NCBI RefSeq assembly: GCF_002019645.1
Contig: NZ_KV917374.1
Coordinates: 95,148 to 159,147 of the forward strand
DNA length: 64,000 bases
DNA from: Litchfieldia alkalitelluris
GTDB taxonomy: Bacteria; Bacillota; Bacilli; Bacillales; Bacillaceae_L
Direction of reading: 5' to 3'
The translations under genes were made by a program, and so were the position numbers. Positions 8,578-17,258 of this stretch are shown here, piece by piece. The notes below the pieces were generated by a model, which ran no database searches, was not told where the DNA came from, and was given only the letters and a program-made list of their open reading frames with translations. The first letter of the stretch is position 1; each line of letters starts with the position of its first letter.

Positions 8578-8982
8578 CTATCGCAACCATTTAATACTCT
8601 CAACAGTGGTCCCTTTACCAGGAGTAGAGTCAATAAGAAACTCGTCCATCAACCGTTTTACCCCTGGTAATCCTGCTCCCAAACCACCAGAAGTTGAAAA
8701 ACCATCCTGCATAACCTGCCTTATGTCAGAGATCCCAGGACCATTATCAATTGATTTGATCTCAATTCCCACTTTTCCAGACTTGGCAACCTTGTTTATG
8801 GTAATCTCACCAGTCCCCGCATATAAATAGATATTTCTAGCTAACTCAGAAATAGCAGTTGTTATTCTAGCTTGATCGACTGTGCTAAATCCAAGATCCT
8901 TTGCTGCATTTCGACCATGTTGTCTAGCTGCAACAATATCCCATTCGGTCGTTATCCTGACACAGGGCTGCTGGATTGCCAT
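8578..8982 (-). CDS. rsbT: RsbT, stressosome serine/threonine kinase
   Basis: This 134-residue GHKL kinase has the N-box [17 protein letters not shown] and [12 protein letters not shown]. It phosphorylates RsbR and RsbS in the stressosome and then activates RsbU. It overlaps the end of rsbS by 31 bp. Confidence 0.95.
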   Translation of the reverse strand: MAIQQPCVRITTEWDIVAARQHGRNAAKDLGFSTVDQARITTAISELARNIYLYAGTGEITINKVAKSGKVGIEIKSIDNGPGISDIRQVMQDGFSTSGGLGAGLPGVKRLMDEFLIDSTPGKGTTVESIKWLR

Positions 8983-9341
8983 GGATTTTCCCCCAATTCA
9001 ATTTGCAAATTTTTTATCCCTCTTTCTAAATCAAGGGCTGTTAATACATCATCCAGACGAACCCCTAATTCAACAAGAGTAATTGCAACAGCAGGCTGGA
9101 TTCCAGTGATGACAACCTTCGCTCCCATTAGGTTAGCCATTTTAATGACATCACCCAAAACCTTTGCAATAAAAGAATCGATAAAATCAATGGAAGTGAG
9201 ATCTATCACAACGCCATGGGCACCTGTTTCATGGAGTTTATTTAATAAATCTTCCTGAAACTGTAAAGCTGTTTGATCATCAAGTTCCCACTGAATCGAA
9301 ACAATCAGATATTGATAAAGCTTCATTATCGGAATTCTCAA
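8952..9341 (-). CDS. rsbS: RsbS, stressosome STAS protein
   Basis: This 129-residue single STAS domain protein has the phospho-acceptor Ser56 in [12 protein letters not shown]. It forms the stressosome core with RsbR. It is several residues longer at the C-terminus than B. subtilis RsbS, and the extension overlaps rsbT by 31 bp. It overlaps rsbRA by 4 bp. Confidence 0.94.
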   Translation of the reverse strand: MRIPIMKLYQYLIVSIQWELDDQTALQFQEDLLNKLHETGAHGVVIDLTSIDFIDSFIAKVLGDVIKMANLMGAKVVITGIQPAVAITLVELGVRLDDVLTALDLERGIKNLQIELGENPWQSSSPVSG

Positions 9342-10177
9342 CTTAACCCCTCCGTTGATAGACTCACTATTTTTCGATTGGTCATTTCCAAGGCAGTTTC
9401 TATTCCTTTTTTCAACGTATTCTTTGTAATAAATTGATCTAAATTAATTCCGAGATTCACGATTGTTTGTGCAATTTCAGGTCGGATTCCTACTAATAAA
9501 CACTTGGCTCCGACAAGTCTAACCGCCTCGGCTGCTTGGATGATATGATGTGCAACCATTGTGTCTACCACAGGGACTCCTGTTATATCGATTAATACAA
9601 CCTCCGAGCGATGCTTCACAACACCTTGAAGAAGGTTCTCCATAATTTGTCTTGCTCTCTCAGTATCAATGGTACCAACCAAAGGCATAATTGTAATATT
9701 TTCAAAGATTGGAATAAGTGGTGCAGATAATTCCTGAAGTGCTACTTTTTGTAAGGTAACTGTTTGTTCCCAGTTGCCTGAATATAGGGAAATCATTTGA
9801 CTAATAATCGGATTAATCCATAAATCTACTTCGTTAAGTACAAGTAAATAATCCTTTTCATCATTCTTTTCTTCAAATGCACGCTTTAAAATCACGCTAC
9901 GAAATGCCTGTAGCCCTTCAATTACATAGGTTAACGGCCAACCCATTCGAATGACCTTATTCGAAAAATCGGTTAACTTCGTTGAAAAACCTTCTCTATC
10001 TTTATTTAAATTATCAAGAATGATTTCAATGAATTCCTTACTTGTAGATACGAACATTTCACCGTTCGAACCACTATCTAATTGTTTGTGTTTTCCTACT
10101 AGTTTGATTTCCTTAATCCATTCTTCGATAATTACGGATTTATTCTGGTCTAAAAAATGTAAGATATAGTTATTCAT
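9338..10177 (-). CDS. rsbRA: RsbR-type stressosome sensor protein
   Basis: This 279-residue protein has an N-terminal globin-like RsbR domain (about 1-150) and a C-terminal STAS domain (about 155-270). The STAS domain contains [16 protein letters not shown], whose Thr corresponds to an RsbT phosphorylation site. It is the first gene of the rsb operon, with GGGGGAGA before the ATG. The upstream gap holds repeats. Confidence 0.94.
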   Translation of the reverse strand: MNNYILHFLDQNKSVIIEEWIKEIKLVGKHKQLDSGSNGEMFVSTSKEFIEIILDNLNKDREGFSTKLTDFSNKVIRMGWPLTYVIEGLQAFRSVILKRAFEEKNDEKDYLLVLNEVDLWINPIISQMISLYSGNWEQTVTLQKVALQELSAPLIPIFENITIMPLVGTIDTERARQIMENLLQGVVKHRSEVVLIDITGVPVVDTMVAHHIIQAAEAVRLVGAKCLLVGIRPEIAQTIVNLGINLDQFITKNTLKKGIETALEMTNRKIVSLSTEGLS

Positions 10178-10685
10178 CGTCTCCCCCTTAAAAAGTTAGT
10201 CACTCTCCTATTATTTCATTCATCGACATATTCTTCAAATATCTTGCATTAATGAGACTTCTCGCCAACATAAGAAAAACCGCGCAAAGACCTCTCCTTT
10301 ATTGATTTAGTGAATATCCGAAAGTTTATTCCATGCCTTTTATTCCTTTATTATACAAAGGAATCCATATAGATCTAAAAACTAATGGTATGGACCAGCT
10401 ATCACTCTAGGAGTTACCTATGTTTTCTCATTAAATGGTTGTGTTGATTTCATGTGGTTGAATTTAAACGGAAAAATTACGCTTAATTCAGGAAATATCA
10501 ACATATCCCTAAAAATAACGGGATTTTTTCCACTTATAGGAACCTAATCTATAGATTTAGCTATATATTAGTGTAGTTAACGGGAATTTCTCCCCTTATA
10601 TCTGCTTCTTAAGCCCCCACTAGACTCAATAGCGGGAATTTTTCCCCCTATAACTATAAGTTCAAATTTTGATACTTTCTAATAA
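10178..10685. repeat. Gene-free stretch with three SGGAAWTTTYYCC palindromes
   Basis: No gene is seen here. Three imperfect palindromes recur at about 10519, 10577 and 10629 with the core A(A/G)CGGGAATTTTTCCCC followed by CTTATA or CTATA, spaced 50-58 bp apart. The same type of element recurs at 16840-16970. The part next to rsbRA must hold the operon's sigma-A promoter, which I could not pick out with confidence. Confidence 0.5.
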
Positions 10686-10687
10686 AA

Positions 10688-10710
10688 AAAGGCTGAATTA
10701 CTCAGCCTTT
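10688..10710 (-). terminator. Terminator of the methyltransferase gene
   Basis: A 9-bp stem AAAGGCTGA/TCAGCCTTT with a 5-nt loop is followed on the minus strand by a run of seven T. Confidence 0.85.
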
Positions 10711-10715
10711 TTCTC

Positions 10716-11903
10716 TTATCGTCTCGATAAAACCATTGTATAAGTCTTCGGGAGACCCATATCATGAACCTTATGATTTGGCTCCTCTTCTAGTACCTCT
10801 ATAAAAAGTCCCGCATCAGCGAGAATTGTCACCACTTCTCCTATCGTCCACTGCCGTTGATAAACCTTGGCTAAATCCTGCTTATTCTCTTCAGGCATAT
10901 GTTTTGTAAAAGCAACATCCAATGTTTTGATAGATGGGTCAAAGTAGTTTCCTGTTACCTTATGTTTTTTTCCACTGGATGTTATTAGTTTGGTAGAAAT
11001 TGGATGGAACTCATGCAAGATAAACTTACCATTCTCGTTTAATAAATCTCGGATTAACACCGCCAACGATTTGAGGTCTACAAAATAGTGTAAAACTCCC
11101 AATTCCATTAATACAATGTCAAATTCACCAACATTATACATAGGCAAAGATAAGGCATCTGACAGAATATAGTTCAACCGAGAATCTGCTGCTTTTGCCA
11201 CTTCTTTTGCATATTTTTGATTTTCCTTCGAGAAATCAACAATCGTCACGTCTGCTCCCAGCAATGCCATAGCTACACCTTTGACTCCATTAGAACCAAG
11301 TAGATGAATGACCCGTTTCGAGGACAAATCCCCTAAATATTTCCGGTACGGGTGTAACCGCCAATCAGGGTTTTGTTTGATTTTATCAGCAGCATGTTCT
11401 GGTTCACCAAATCGCTGAATCAGCGCCTGAAAATTATTTTGGTTCCATGCTTGTTCGTTACTACTAGTCATATCGTGTTGCTTTTCTAGTAAAAATTCCT
11501 CGATACGAGTTTTACTGAAATAATAACGATCATCATAAATATATGCATATAGTGATTTACACCATACTTCTGTTCCCCCCACATCCACTTTTATACGATA
11601 TGGGTCTGTTTTAACAGTAGTATTAAAAACGCAACGAAATTGAATGTGGTAGTTATCGTCATAAAAAGTAAAACTTGCTGCAAATTGATCCTTTTTGATC
11701 TCTGACGGTGAATAAGCCTCATACTTCTCATAAACACTTTCAAGCAAATCCCACTGTATCAAAATGATAAGTTGATTTTCATGCTCAATCGACACGCCTT
11801 GTAAAATTAAGGCTGTTTCTTCTATGAACTGATAAGGAATAGTTGACCGCTCAAGTTCATTTGTATACTTTTGCACAACTTCTCTAAAAGATTTTTGATT
11901 CAA
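10716..11903 (-). CDS. Class I SAM-dependent methyltransferase with NTase-like N-terminus
   Basis: This 395-residue protein has a Rossmann methyltransferase core in its second half: a HLLGSNGVKGVAMALLGADVT motif I region, then VTIVDFS and LSDALSLP, with VLMELGVLHYF as a motif IV-like strand. The first 150 residues look different. They contain an ILQG...IIILIQWD pattern and VWCKSLYAYIYDDRYY, reminiscent of minimal nucleotidyltransferase-like domains. That similarity is only my pattern reading. The start is TTG with GGAGG nine bases upstream. The gene is monocistronic between ndoA and rsbRA, with its own terminator. The substrate is unknown. Confidence 0.75.
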   Translation of the reverse strand: MNQKSFREVVQKYTNELERSTIPYQFIEETALILQGVSIEHENQLIILIQWDLLESVYEKYEAYSPSEIKKDQFAASFTFYDDNYHIQFRCVFNTTVKTDPYRIKVDVGGTEVWCKSLYAYIYDDRYYFSKTRIEEFLLEKQHDMTSSNEQAWNQNNFQALIQRFGEPEHAADKIKQNPDWRLHPYRKYLGDLSSKRVIHLLGSNGVKGVAMALLGADVTIVDFSKENQKYAKEVAKAADSRLNYILSDALSLPMYNVGEFDIVLMELGVLHYFVDLKSLAVLIRDLLNENGKFILHEFHPISTKLITSSGKKHKVTGNYFDPSIKTLDVAFTKHMPEENKQDLAKVYQRQWTIGEVVTILADAGLFIEVLEEEPNHKVHDMGLPKTYTMVLSRR

Positions 11904-11960
11904 CCCTAGAATCCTCCATTTTTTTCTAAACTTACTTTTATCATATCCTGATTAGGAAAA

Positions 11961-12095
11961 ATAAGGCTCTTTTCTGAAAGATTTTACTAATAGTACATTT
12001 ATCATTTGAAAACTGCCGCTTTTAAAAATAAAACAGTTGATCTCGGAAGAAAAGATGCCACTATATTTTTTTACAACAAAGTTATAAAAATTTTT
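11961..12095. repeat. Dispersed AAGGCTCTTTTCTGAAAGAT repeat, copy A (decayed)
   Basis: It begins ATAAGGCTCTTTTCTGAAAG and carries AGAAAAGATGCCACT about 90 bp on. The same two landmarks occur together at 41352-41521, and the second landmark alone occurs at 24857 and 45208. Confidence 0.65.
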
Positions 12096-12107
12096 CATAA
12101 AATAAAA

Positions 12108-12130
12108 GAAGCTACCACATCGGCAGCTTC
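12108..12130 (-). terminator. Terminator of ndoAI-ndoA
   Basis: A stem GAAGCTGCC/GGTAGCTTC (one G-U pair) is followed on the minus strand by TTTTATTTTAT. Confidence 0.75.
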
Positions 12131-12152
12131 AGCATATATTATAAAATAATAC

Positions 12153-12503
12153 CTAAAAATCGATGAGTCCTAAACTAATTTGTAAGGCTTCATCCACTCT
12201 GTCCATCATCTCTTCGTCTAGATGGGTAATTTTGTCGGTTAGACGTTGCTTATCAATTGTTCGAATTTGCTCTAGAAGAATAACTGAGTCACGCTCAAAG
12301 CCATATTTTTCCGCATCAATTTCTACATGGGTAGGCAATTTAGCCTTTTGGATTTGCGCCGTTATTGCTGCAACAATTACTGTGGGACTAAACCGATTCC
12401 CAATATCGTTTTGGATGACAAGAACTGGACGAACGCCGCCTTGCTCTGAACCAACAACAGGGGAGAGGTCAGCAAAATACACGTCGCCACGTTTAACAAT
12501 CAA
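12153..12503 (-). CDS. ndoA: MazF-type endoribonuclease toxin NdoA (EndoA)
   Basis: This 116-residue PemK/MazF protein ([23 protein letters not shown]...RPVLVIQND) is nearly identical in pattern to B. subtilis EndoA, which cuts RNA at UACAU. The start is TTG, four bases after the ndoAI stop. The ribosome binding site is the GGGGGGT at the end of the antitoxin gene, so translation is probably coupled to the antitoxin. Confidence 0.95.
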   Translation of the reverse strand: MIVKRGDVYFADLSPVVGSEQGGVRPVLVIQNDIGNRFSPTVIVAAITAQIQKAKLPTHVEIDAEKYGFERDSVILLEQIRTIDKQRLTDKITHLDEEMMDRVDEALQISLGLIDF

Positions 12504-12507
12504 ATGA

Positions 12508-12789
12508 TTACCCCCCGCTAACTAAGCGTTCTACGGTGTGGTCTGCTTCGGACTCTGCTAAAAAAGCCTCCGATGCAATGTTTAGATTAATTTTTGCCAT
12601 TTCCATATAACCACGTCTCATAGACTCACGAATATGACGTTTCTTTCTTTCACGAAGGTACATTTTTGTTGCTTGATAAATTAGTTCATTACGGTTCCCG
12701 TTCTCTTGTTTTACTAGTCCGTCTAATTCACTGATTAGATTCTGTGGTAAACGAATTAATATCTCTGTTGTTGCGCTGGATTCAGACAC
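12508..12789 (-). CDS. ndoAI: Antitoxin NdoAI (ribbon-helix-helix)
   Basis: This 93-residue protein has an N-terminal ribbon-helix-helix segment ([16 protein letters not shown]) and the conserved C-terminal tail [18 protein letters not shown]...VERLVSGG that blocks the toxin. I set a GTG start at 12789: GGAGG lies about nine bases upstream and the length then equals B. subtilis YdcD. An ATG two codons earlier would be almost on top of the ribosome binding site. Confidence 0.93.
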   Translation of the reverse strand: MSESSATTEILIRLPQNLISELDGLVKQENGNRNELIYQATKMYLRERKKRHIRESMRRGYMEMAKINLNIASEAFLAESEADHTVERLVSGG

Positions 12790-12997
12790 AAACATACACC
12801 TCCACCATAACTACACACCATAATTATTCTATTCCACCTTTTATAATACCACCAAAATATCGGAGATGCAAAGCGTTTTCCTGTATTTCTACACTATTAT
12901 CACATCTCTACGTGCTTTTTATACATACTTGCTAAGATAACTGTACACAATACATCTTCTTCACACATTCACACACATGACTATGGTAGAAGCCCTA

Positions 12998-14152
12998 CTA
13001 TAATAGAATTGTATTTCTCACTTCAATTATACTCTGTTTTTCCAAAAAAATACGAGGCACACGAAAATTTATTGTACACGGTATTTCATAATTAATGGTT
13101 TCAAGTCTTGCAGCAACTTCATCCATGCTAATTTTTTCAGAACCTTGCTCCCCAATAAGTGTCACCTTTGTTCCTACGGGCAATTCACTTGGCAGACGTA
13201 CCATAAACTGATCCATACAGACTCTTCCAATAATTTCGCAACGTTTTCCGTCAACCAACACTTCTCCGCCCTGATGTTTTCGAATCCAACCATCAGCATA
13301 GCCGATTGGGACAGTTCCAACCCACTCGTCCTGAGGAGATGTATAGGTTGCACCATAGCTAACTTTATCACCTTTTTTTAACATCTTGACATGAACTAGA
13401 CGACTATGAAGGCTAAAAGCTTCTTTTAATGGAAATGGTAACAGATGACGAATATCAGGAGAAGGAGTTAAGCCGTACATGGCAATTCCCATTCTCACAG
13501 CATTAAATGTTTTTTCCTTAAAACGTAAACCTGTCGCACTATTTCCGGTGTGAATATACGTAGGCTGACTTGGAAGTAATGAGAGAAACTGAGTAAATTT
13601 CTCGAATTGTTGATCAAAATAAGTTGTGTCCACTTCATCTGCTGTCGCAAAGTGAGTATATACTCCTTCTACTTGAAAAACCTCTTCCTTCTCAAAGATG
13701 TCCATCATTTCGAGGAATTCCTGCTCATCTCTAACGCCTAAACGACTCATTCCAGTATCAATTTTCAAGTGAACTGAAACTTTTTTATCTGCGGAAAGAT
13801 ACTGCTTGGCGTTCTTTAACCAATCAGAACTATAAACAGTTAATGAGATATTTTTTTCTGCAGAGACATTGATATTTTCTGCGCGGGTTGCACCTAATAC
13901 TAATATCGGGGCCTTAATCCCATGATTTCTTAAAGCGATTGCCTCATCTAAAATAGCGACTGCCAAACAGCTCGCACCCGCTTCAAGTGCCACCTTTGCT
14001 ACTTGCACATCTCCGTGTCCATAGGCATTCGCTTTAACAACAGCAATGATTTGCTGCTCCTTAGAAAGGTGACGAATCATTGATTGAACATTAGCCGTAA
14101 TATCATCTAAGTCAATCTCTACCCATGTATCACGATAAAACTCTCTCTCCAC
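12998..14152 (-). CDS. alr: Alanine racemase
   Basis: This 384-residue PLP-dependent fold-type III racemase has the PLP lysine in VVKANAYGHG (Lys40) and the VSYGATYTS region with the second catalytic Tyr. It makes D-alanine for peptidoglycan and feeds Ddl and MurF encoded downstream in this window. The start is put at GTG 14152, since the upstream in-frame extension lacks family similarity. AAGGGAAGTG lies about eleven bases upstream. Confidence 0.93.
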   Translation of the reverse strand: MEREFYRDTWVEIDLDDITANVQSMIRHLSKEQQIIAVVKANAYGHGDVQVAKVALEAGASCLAVAILDEAIALRNHGIKAPILVLGATRAENINVSAEKNISLTVYSSDWLKNAKQYLSADKKVSVHLKIDTGMSRLGVRDEQEFLEMMDIFEKEEVFQVEGVYTHFATADEVDTTYFDQQFEKFTQFLSLLPSQPTYIHTGNSATGLRFKEKTFNAVRMGIAMYGLTPSPDIRHLLPFPLKEAFSLHSRLVHVKMLKKGDKVSYGATYTSPQDEWVGTVPIGYADGWIRKHQGGEVLVDGKRCEIIGRVCMDQFMVRLPSELPVGTKVTLIGEQGSEKISMDEVAARLETINYEIPCTINFRVPRIFLEKQSIIEVRNTILL

Positions 14153-14248
14153 TACAACACTTCCCTTATGGTATACCGGATTAATATATGTAAGATTATT
14201 ATCCCTATTCAACCTTTTTGTCAATGATGAGAAAAGCAAAAGCAAAAA

Positions 14249-14273
14249 AAGTGGCCTAGATTATAGGCCACTT
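14249..14273 (-). terminator. Terminator of the ydcC-like gene
   Basis: A 10-bp perfect stem AAGTGGCCTA/TAGGCCACTT with a GATTA-type loop is followed on the minus strand by seven T. Confidence 0.85.
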
Positions 14274-14286
14274 GATCGTTTTTTAT

Positions 14287-15291
14287 TTACTTCACTGCTT
14301 GCCCTTGTACAGAACGAGCAATCATTAATAACTCTTCTTGTGTTAAGTCTTCAGATGCAAGCATGAAATCCACTCCATCATGTGACCAAGAAACTGCTTG
14401 ATCTGTTAAGGCACCGACAGTAAAGCCTAAGTCAACAGGCTCACCACTTACAGAAGTTGTTGTACCTACTTCAGACACTTGCGCTCTTTCTTGAATAAGT
14501 GTGAAGGATTTCTCCCCACCGAACGTCATGATAATTCTCTTACCATTTTCAGTTTCAATTTCTTTTTCCTCAACCAAATTCACGCCTTCAATTTCTACTT
14601 GTGGGTACATAACAGCAACCGGCTCATCTACCCCAGCCATTACTGGAACCTCAAGCAATGCACCAGACATGTTTTTCTCTACGTTAAATGCATTTTCATC
14701 AAACTCTGGATTAAATGTTGTTTTCGTAAATTCTACAATGAGTAGCGGATTACGATCAGGATCCATGACTTTCACACTTGCTGGTGTTAAATCTTTGTTA
14801 AAAGTAATCTCTTGTGTTGGAAGCATTTTATTATTTTTATAATTTGTTTTCGTTTCAAAAACGTATTTGTCTTTTTCAGCTGTGAATTTCGCCTCAGGAT
14901 CACCCTCGATGTCCTGAACTAAAGACTCATACAAGTAAGCTTGACTACTATTTTGTGGCCAATCACTTTGGAATCGGAAGCTTTTATTAAGTGCAGGTGT
15001 TAAAACAAAGACTCCATCATCATTTCGCAAAATCATTTGACTTTGATCTTTTTGAGCATTTTTAAGATTCACTCGGTAATAGGCAGGAGTTTTGTGCCAA
15101 ATCTCCACCTCATATACCTGTTGCTCGCTCCCAGTTTGCAATGTCATTTTTGCTTCTGCTTTATAGCCTGACAAACTTTCAACCTTTTCCCCTAGAGACT
15201 TTACAACATCTTCCTGAGACTTTTGACCACATCCCGCAAGTGCTATGATCGCGATTATTGCAAATACTGTCATTAATAATTTCTTCTTCAT
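14287..15291 (-). CDS. Outer-surface lipoprotein, YdcC/LolA-fold family
   Basis: This 334-residue protein has a type II signal peptide with lipobox LAGC (mature Cys near residue 21). The rest resembles YdcC-type lipoproteins whose N-terminal half has a LolA/LppX-like fold. The biochemical role is not known. Its place between alr and acpS is the conserved Bacillus order. In B. subtilis ydcC is expressed in sporulation under SigE; I did not identify a SigE promoter here. Confidence 0.85.
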   Translation of the reverse strand: MKKKLLMTVFAIIAIIALAGCGQKSQEDVVKSLGEKVESLSGYKAEAKMTLQTGSEQQVYEVEIWHKTPAYYRVNLKNAQKDQSQMILRNDDGVFVLTPALNKSFRFQSDWPQNSSQAYLYESLVQDIEGDPEAKFTAEKDKYVFETKTNYKNNKMLPTQEITFNKDLTPASVKVMDPDRNPLLIVEFTKTTFNPEFDENAFNVEKNMSGALLEVPVMAGVDEPVAVMYPQVEIEGVNLVEEKEIETENGKRIIMTFGGEKSFTLIQERAQVSEVGTTTSVSGEPVDLGFTVGALTDQAVSWSHDGVDFMLASEDLTQEELLMIARSVQGQAVK

Positions 15292-15536
15292 TCCTTCAAC
15301 CCCTTTGCATCATTTCAACGAATTAAAGAGTCAAGGTGTTTGTATGATGATGAATAGTTCACTTAAAGGTGTTATACCGACCTAATAGAACCCCCTATTT
15401 TCTATTAATACTGGTTATACATGGCTTATTCTACTCCCTCGTTATCACGATGCCTTTTATCAACCATTCATCATCAACTACACCTTGTCTCCCCTTCTGA
15501 CACCAATATATGAGGCAAAGTTGAGTAATATGCAGA

Positions 15537-15896
15537 CTAGCTTGACAAGCTTTCAATAATTACTTGTGCAACTGCGTATTCTTTACTGTGAGATATTGAT
15601 AAATGGACGTTTCGACCATCATTTATTTTTATTGAAGGTTTCCCTACTTCATTTGAGGTCACTTCAATATCAAGAAAGCTTAAATCCTTTCCAATCCCCG
15701 TTCCAACAGCTTTTGAATAAGCTTCCTTAGCTGCAAATCTTCCTGCTAAAAATTCAATTTGCCTTCGACCAATAAGCGAGTTGTAATGGTTTCTTTCGTT
15801 TTCTGTTAAAATTCGTTCGATAAATTTTTTTTGCCTGATTACAATTTTTTCAATTCGTTGAAGCTCAACAATATCAATACCAATTCCGATGATCAT
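15537..15896 (-). CDS. acpS: Holo-[acyl-carrier-protein] synthase AcpS
   Basis: This 119-residue phosphopantetheinyl transferase has the metal-binding GIGIDIVEL motif and [14 protein letters not shown]. It transfers 4'-phosphopantetheine from CoA to acyl carrier protein. The length is typical. The gene is divergent from the rhomboid gene. The 245-bp gap before the ydcC-like gene shows no gene or clear terminator. Confidence 0.95.
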   Translation of the reverse strand: MIIGIGIDIVELQRIEKIVIRQKKFIERILTENERNHYNSLIGRRQIEFLAGRFAAKEAYSKAVGTGIGKDLSFLDIEVTSNEVGKPSIKINDGRNVHLSISHSKEYAVAQVIIESLSS

Positions 15897-16045
15897 ATTA
15901 TGTAGAACCTTCCTTCTATTTAGATAATAAACTTCATATAATGTACAAACCTCAAAAATGGATGCAATCTATAGAGATGTGCTACGATTGAAACACAGCT
16001 ATTTTTTTATAAAACTTTTTAAAAAATTCTAAAAGGAGTTTTTAA

Positions 16046-16645
16046 ATGTTTACACGAACAGAAAGCTTTAAAGAATTTCTACGTTTTTACCCTATTATAT
16101 CAGTCATTATTGCAATTCACATCTTCCTTTGGATTCTCTTAGCCTTGCCAGTACTTGGAGGAGGTTATCTACTGAATCAAATGGTAGGCTATAATGTGTT
16201 GATTAGTGAAGGAGAATATTGGCGATTACTAACACCCATTTTTGTACATGCAAGCTTTGGACATATGTTATTTAACTCATTTTCACTTGTTTTGTTTGGC
16301 CCTGCACTTGAACGCATGTTAGGAAAGGCGAAATTTATTGGAGTTTATCTTAGCACAGGTGTCCTTGCGAATCTTGCTACCTATGTAATTGAGCATGAAC
16401 AATTTAGGCATGTAGGTTCATCAGGAGCAATTTTTGGATTATTTGGGGTTTATTTATATATGGTTCTAAAAAGAAAAGATTTAATCAGTTATGCCAATTC
16501 ACAGCTTATTCTTACGATACTTGTGATTGGGGTAATCATGACGTTCTTGAATCCAAATATCAACATAATCGGACATGTGTTTGGATTAATTGCTGGTGTC
16601 CTTCTCGCTCCTGTGTTCATTGGGAAATCGAAAAGGTATGTTTAA
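16046..16645 (+). CDS. Rhomboid family intramembrane serine protease
   Basis: This 199-residue protein has about six membrane segments. The catalytic serine is in GSSGAIFG (Ser126) and the catalytic histidine in NIIGHVFG (His177); the WR and HAS-FGH motifs of rhomboids are also present. It corresponds to YdcA of B. subtilis. AAAAGGAG precedes the ATG. Substrates are unknown. Confidence 0.9.
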   Translation: MFTRTESFKEFLRFYPIISVIIAIHIFLWILLALPVLGGGYLLNQMVGYNVLISEGEYWRLLTPIFVHASFGHMLFNSFSLVLFGPALERMLGKAKFIGVYLSTGVLANLATYVIEHEQFRHVGSSGAIFGLFGVYLYMVLKRKDLISYANSQLILTILVIGVIMTFLNPNINIIGHVFGLIAGVLLAPVFIGKSKRYV

Positions 16646-16692
16646 TTCTCTGACTAGCCTCGTTTCTTATTACAAAAATTAAAGTGGAAATT

Positions 16693-16737
16693 AAAACGAG
16701 TGTCAGTTTGTATATCAAATTGCCACTCGTTTTTTTA
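16693..16737 (+). terminator. Terminator of the rhomboid gene
   Basis: A long imperfect stem AAACGAGTG...CACTCGTTT with loop TATAT is followed by a run of seven T. Confidence 0.8.
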
Positions 16738-17097
16738 TGGGTGTAATCTAAAAGCCATCGGATGGAGTAAATAGGGGAACAATGGTGTTGTATCCCATAA
16801 TTTGATATAGGATTTATCTTACAAAAATTCTAGTAATAAACGGAGATTTTCCGGTTAACCGGCTGAATGGAGCTCTTTTCGGGATATATAAGCGGAAATT
16901 TTCCGCTTAAACAAAGAGAAATTGCTTATTTTTGGCTTTTTTGAGACGATAGCCGGAATCCTTCCGCCTATTTAAGCTAAATTAAGGGCTATTACATAAT
17001 TAAGAGAACTTTCTACGCTTATTTATCAAAACAAACCAACCTGATTCCATCATCAGGGTCCGTGACGGCAGCTCTTTTGCCACATTGTATAACTATG
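16738..17097. repeat. Gene-free stretch with CGGAAATTTTCCG palindromes
   Basis: Three palindromes with an (A)GCGGAAATTTTCCGC(T)TA core lie at about 16840, 16890 and 16950, spaced 50-60 bp. They resemble the set at 10519-10650. Between 17030 and 17090 the minus strand reads like the tail of a VOC-type protein (a VTDPDDGIRLVCF-like stretch). It has no start and could be a decayed gene remnant. Confidence 0.5.
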
Positions 17098-17131
17098 AAA
17101 AAATAGCTCAGTCACTATACTGAGCTATTTC
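17098..17131 (-). terminator. Terminator downstream of ydbT
   Basis: A 12-bp stem AAATAGCTCAGT/ACTGAGCTATTT is followed on the minus strand by a run of T. It lies 130 bp beyond the ydbT stop; the stretch between holds no clear gene. Confidence 0.75.
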
Positions 17132-17258
17132 TAATATCCATTATTGATTGCCTGTTAAACTAGCCTTATTTGTTACCTCCATAAGCAATTCGTAATCCTT
17201 TCGATGAAACTTCACTTTCAGGTTTTACTAGAGGGAAAGATACCCGTTAAAAATTATC

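Noticed and set aside
17027-17095. Decayed VOC-type gene tail
   Set aside because: A short glyoxalase-like stretch is legible on the minus strand, but without start, domain or second motif it is too weak to call a pseudogene.
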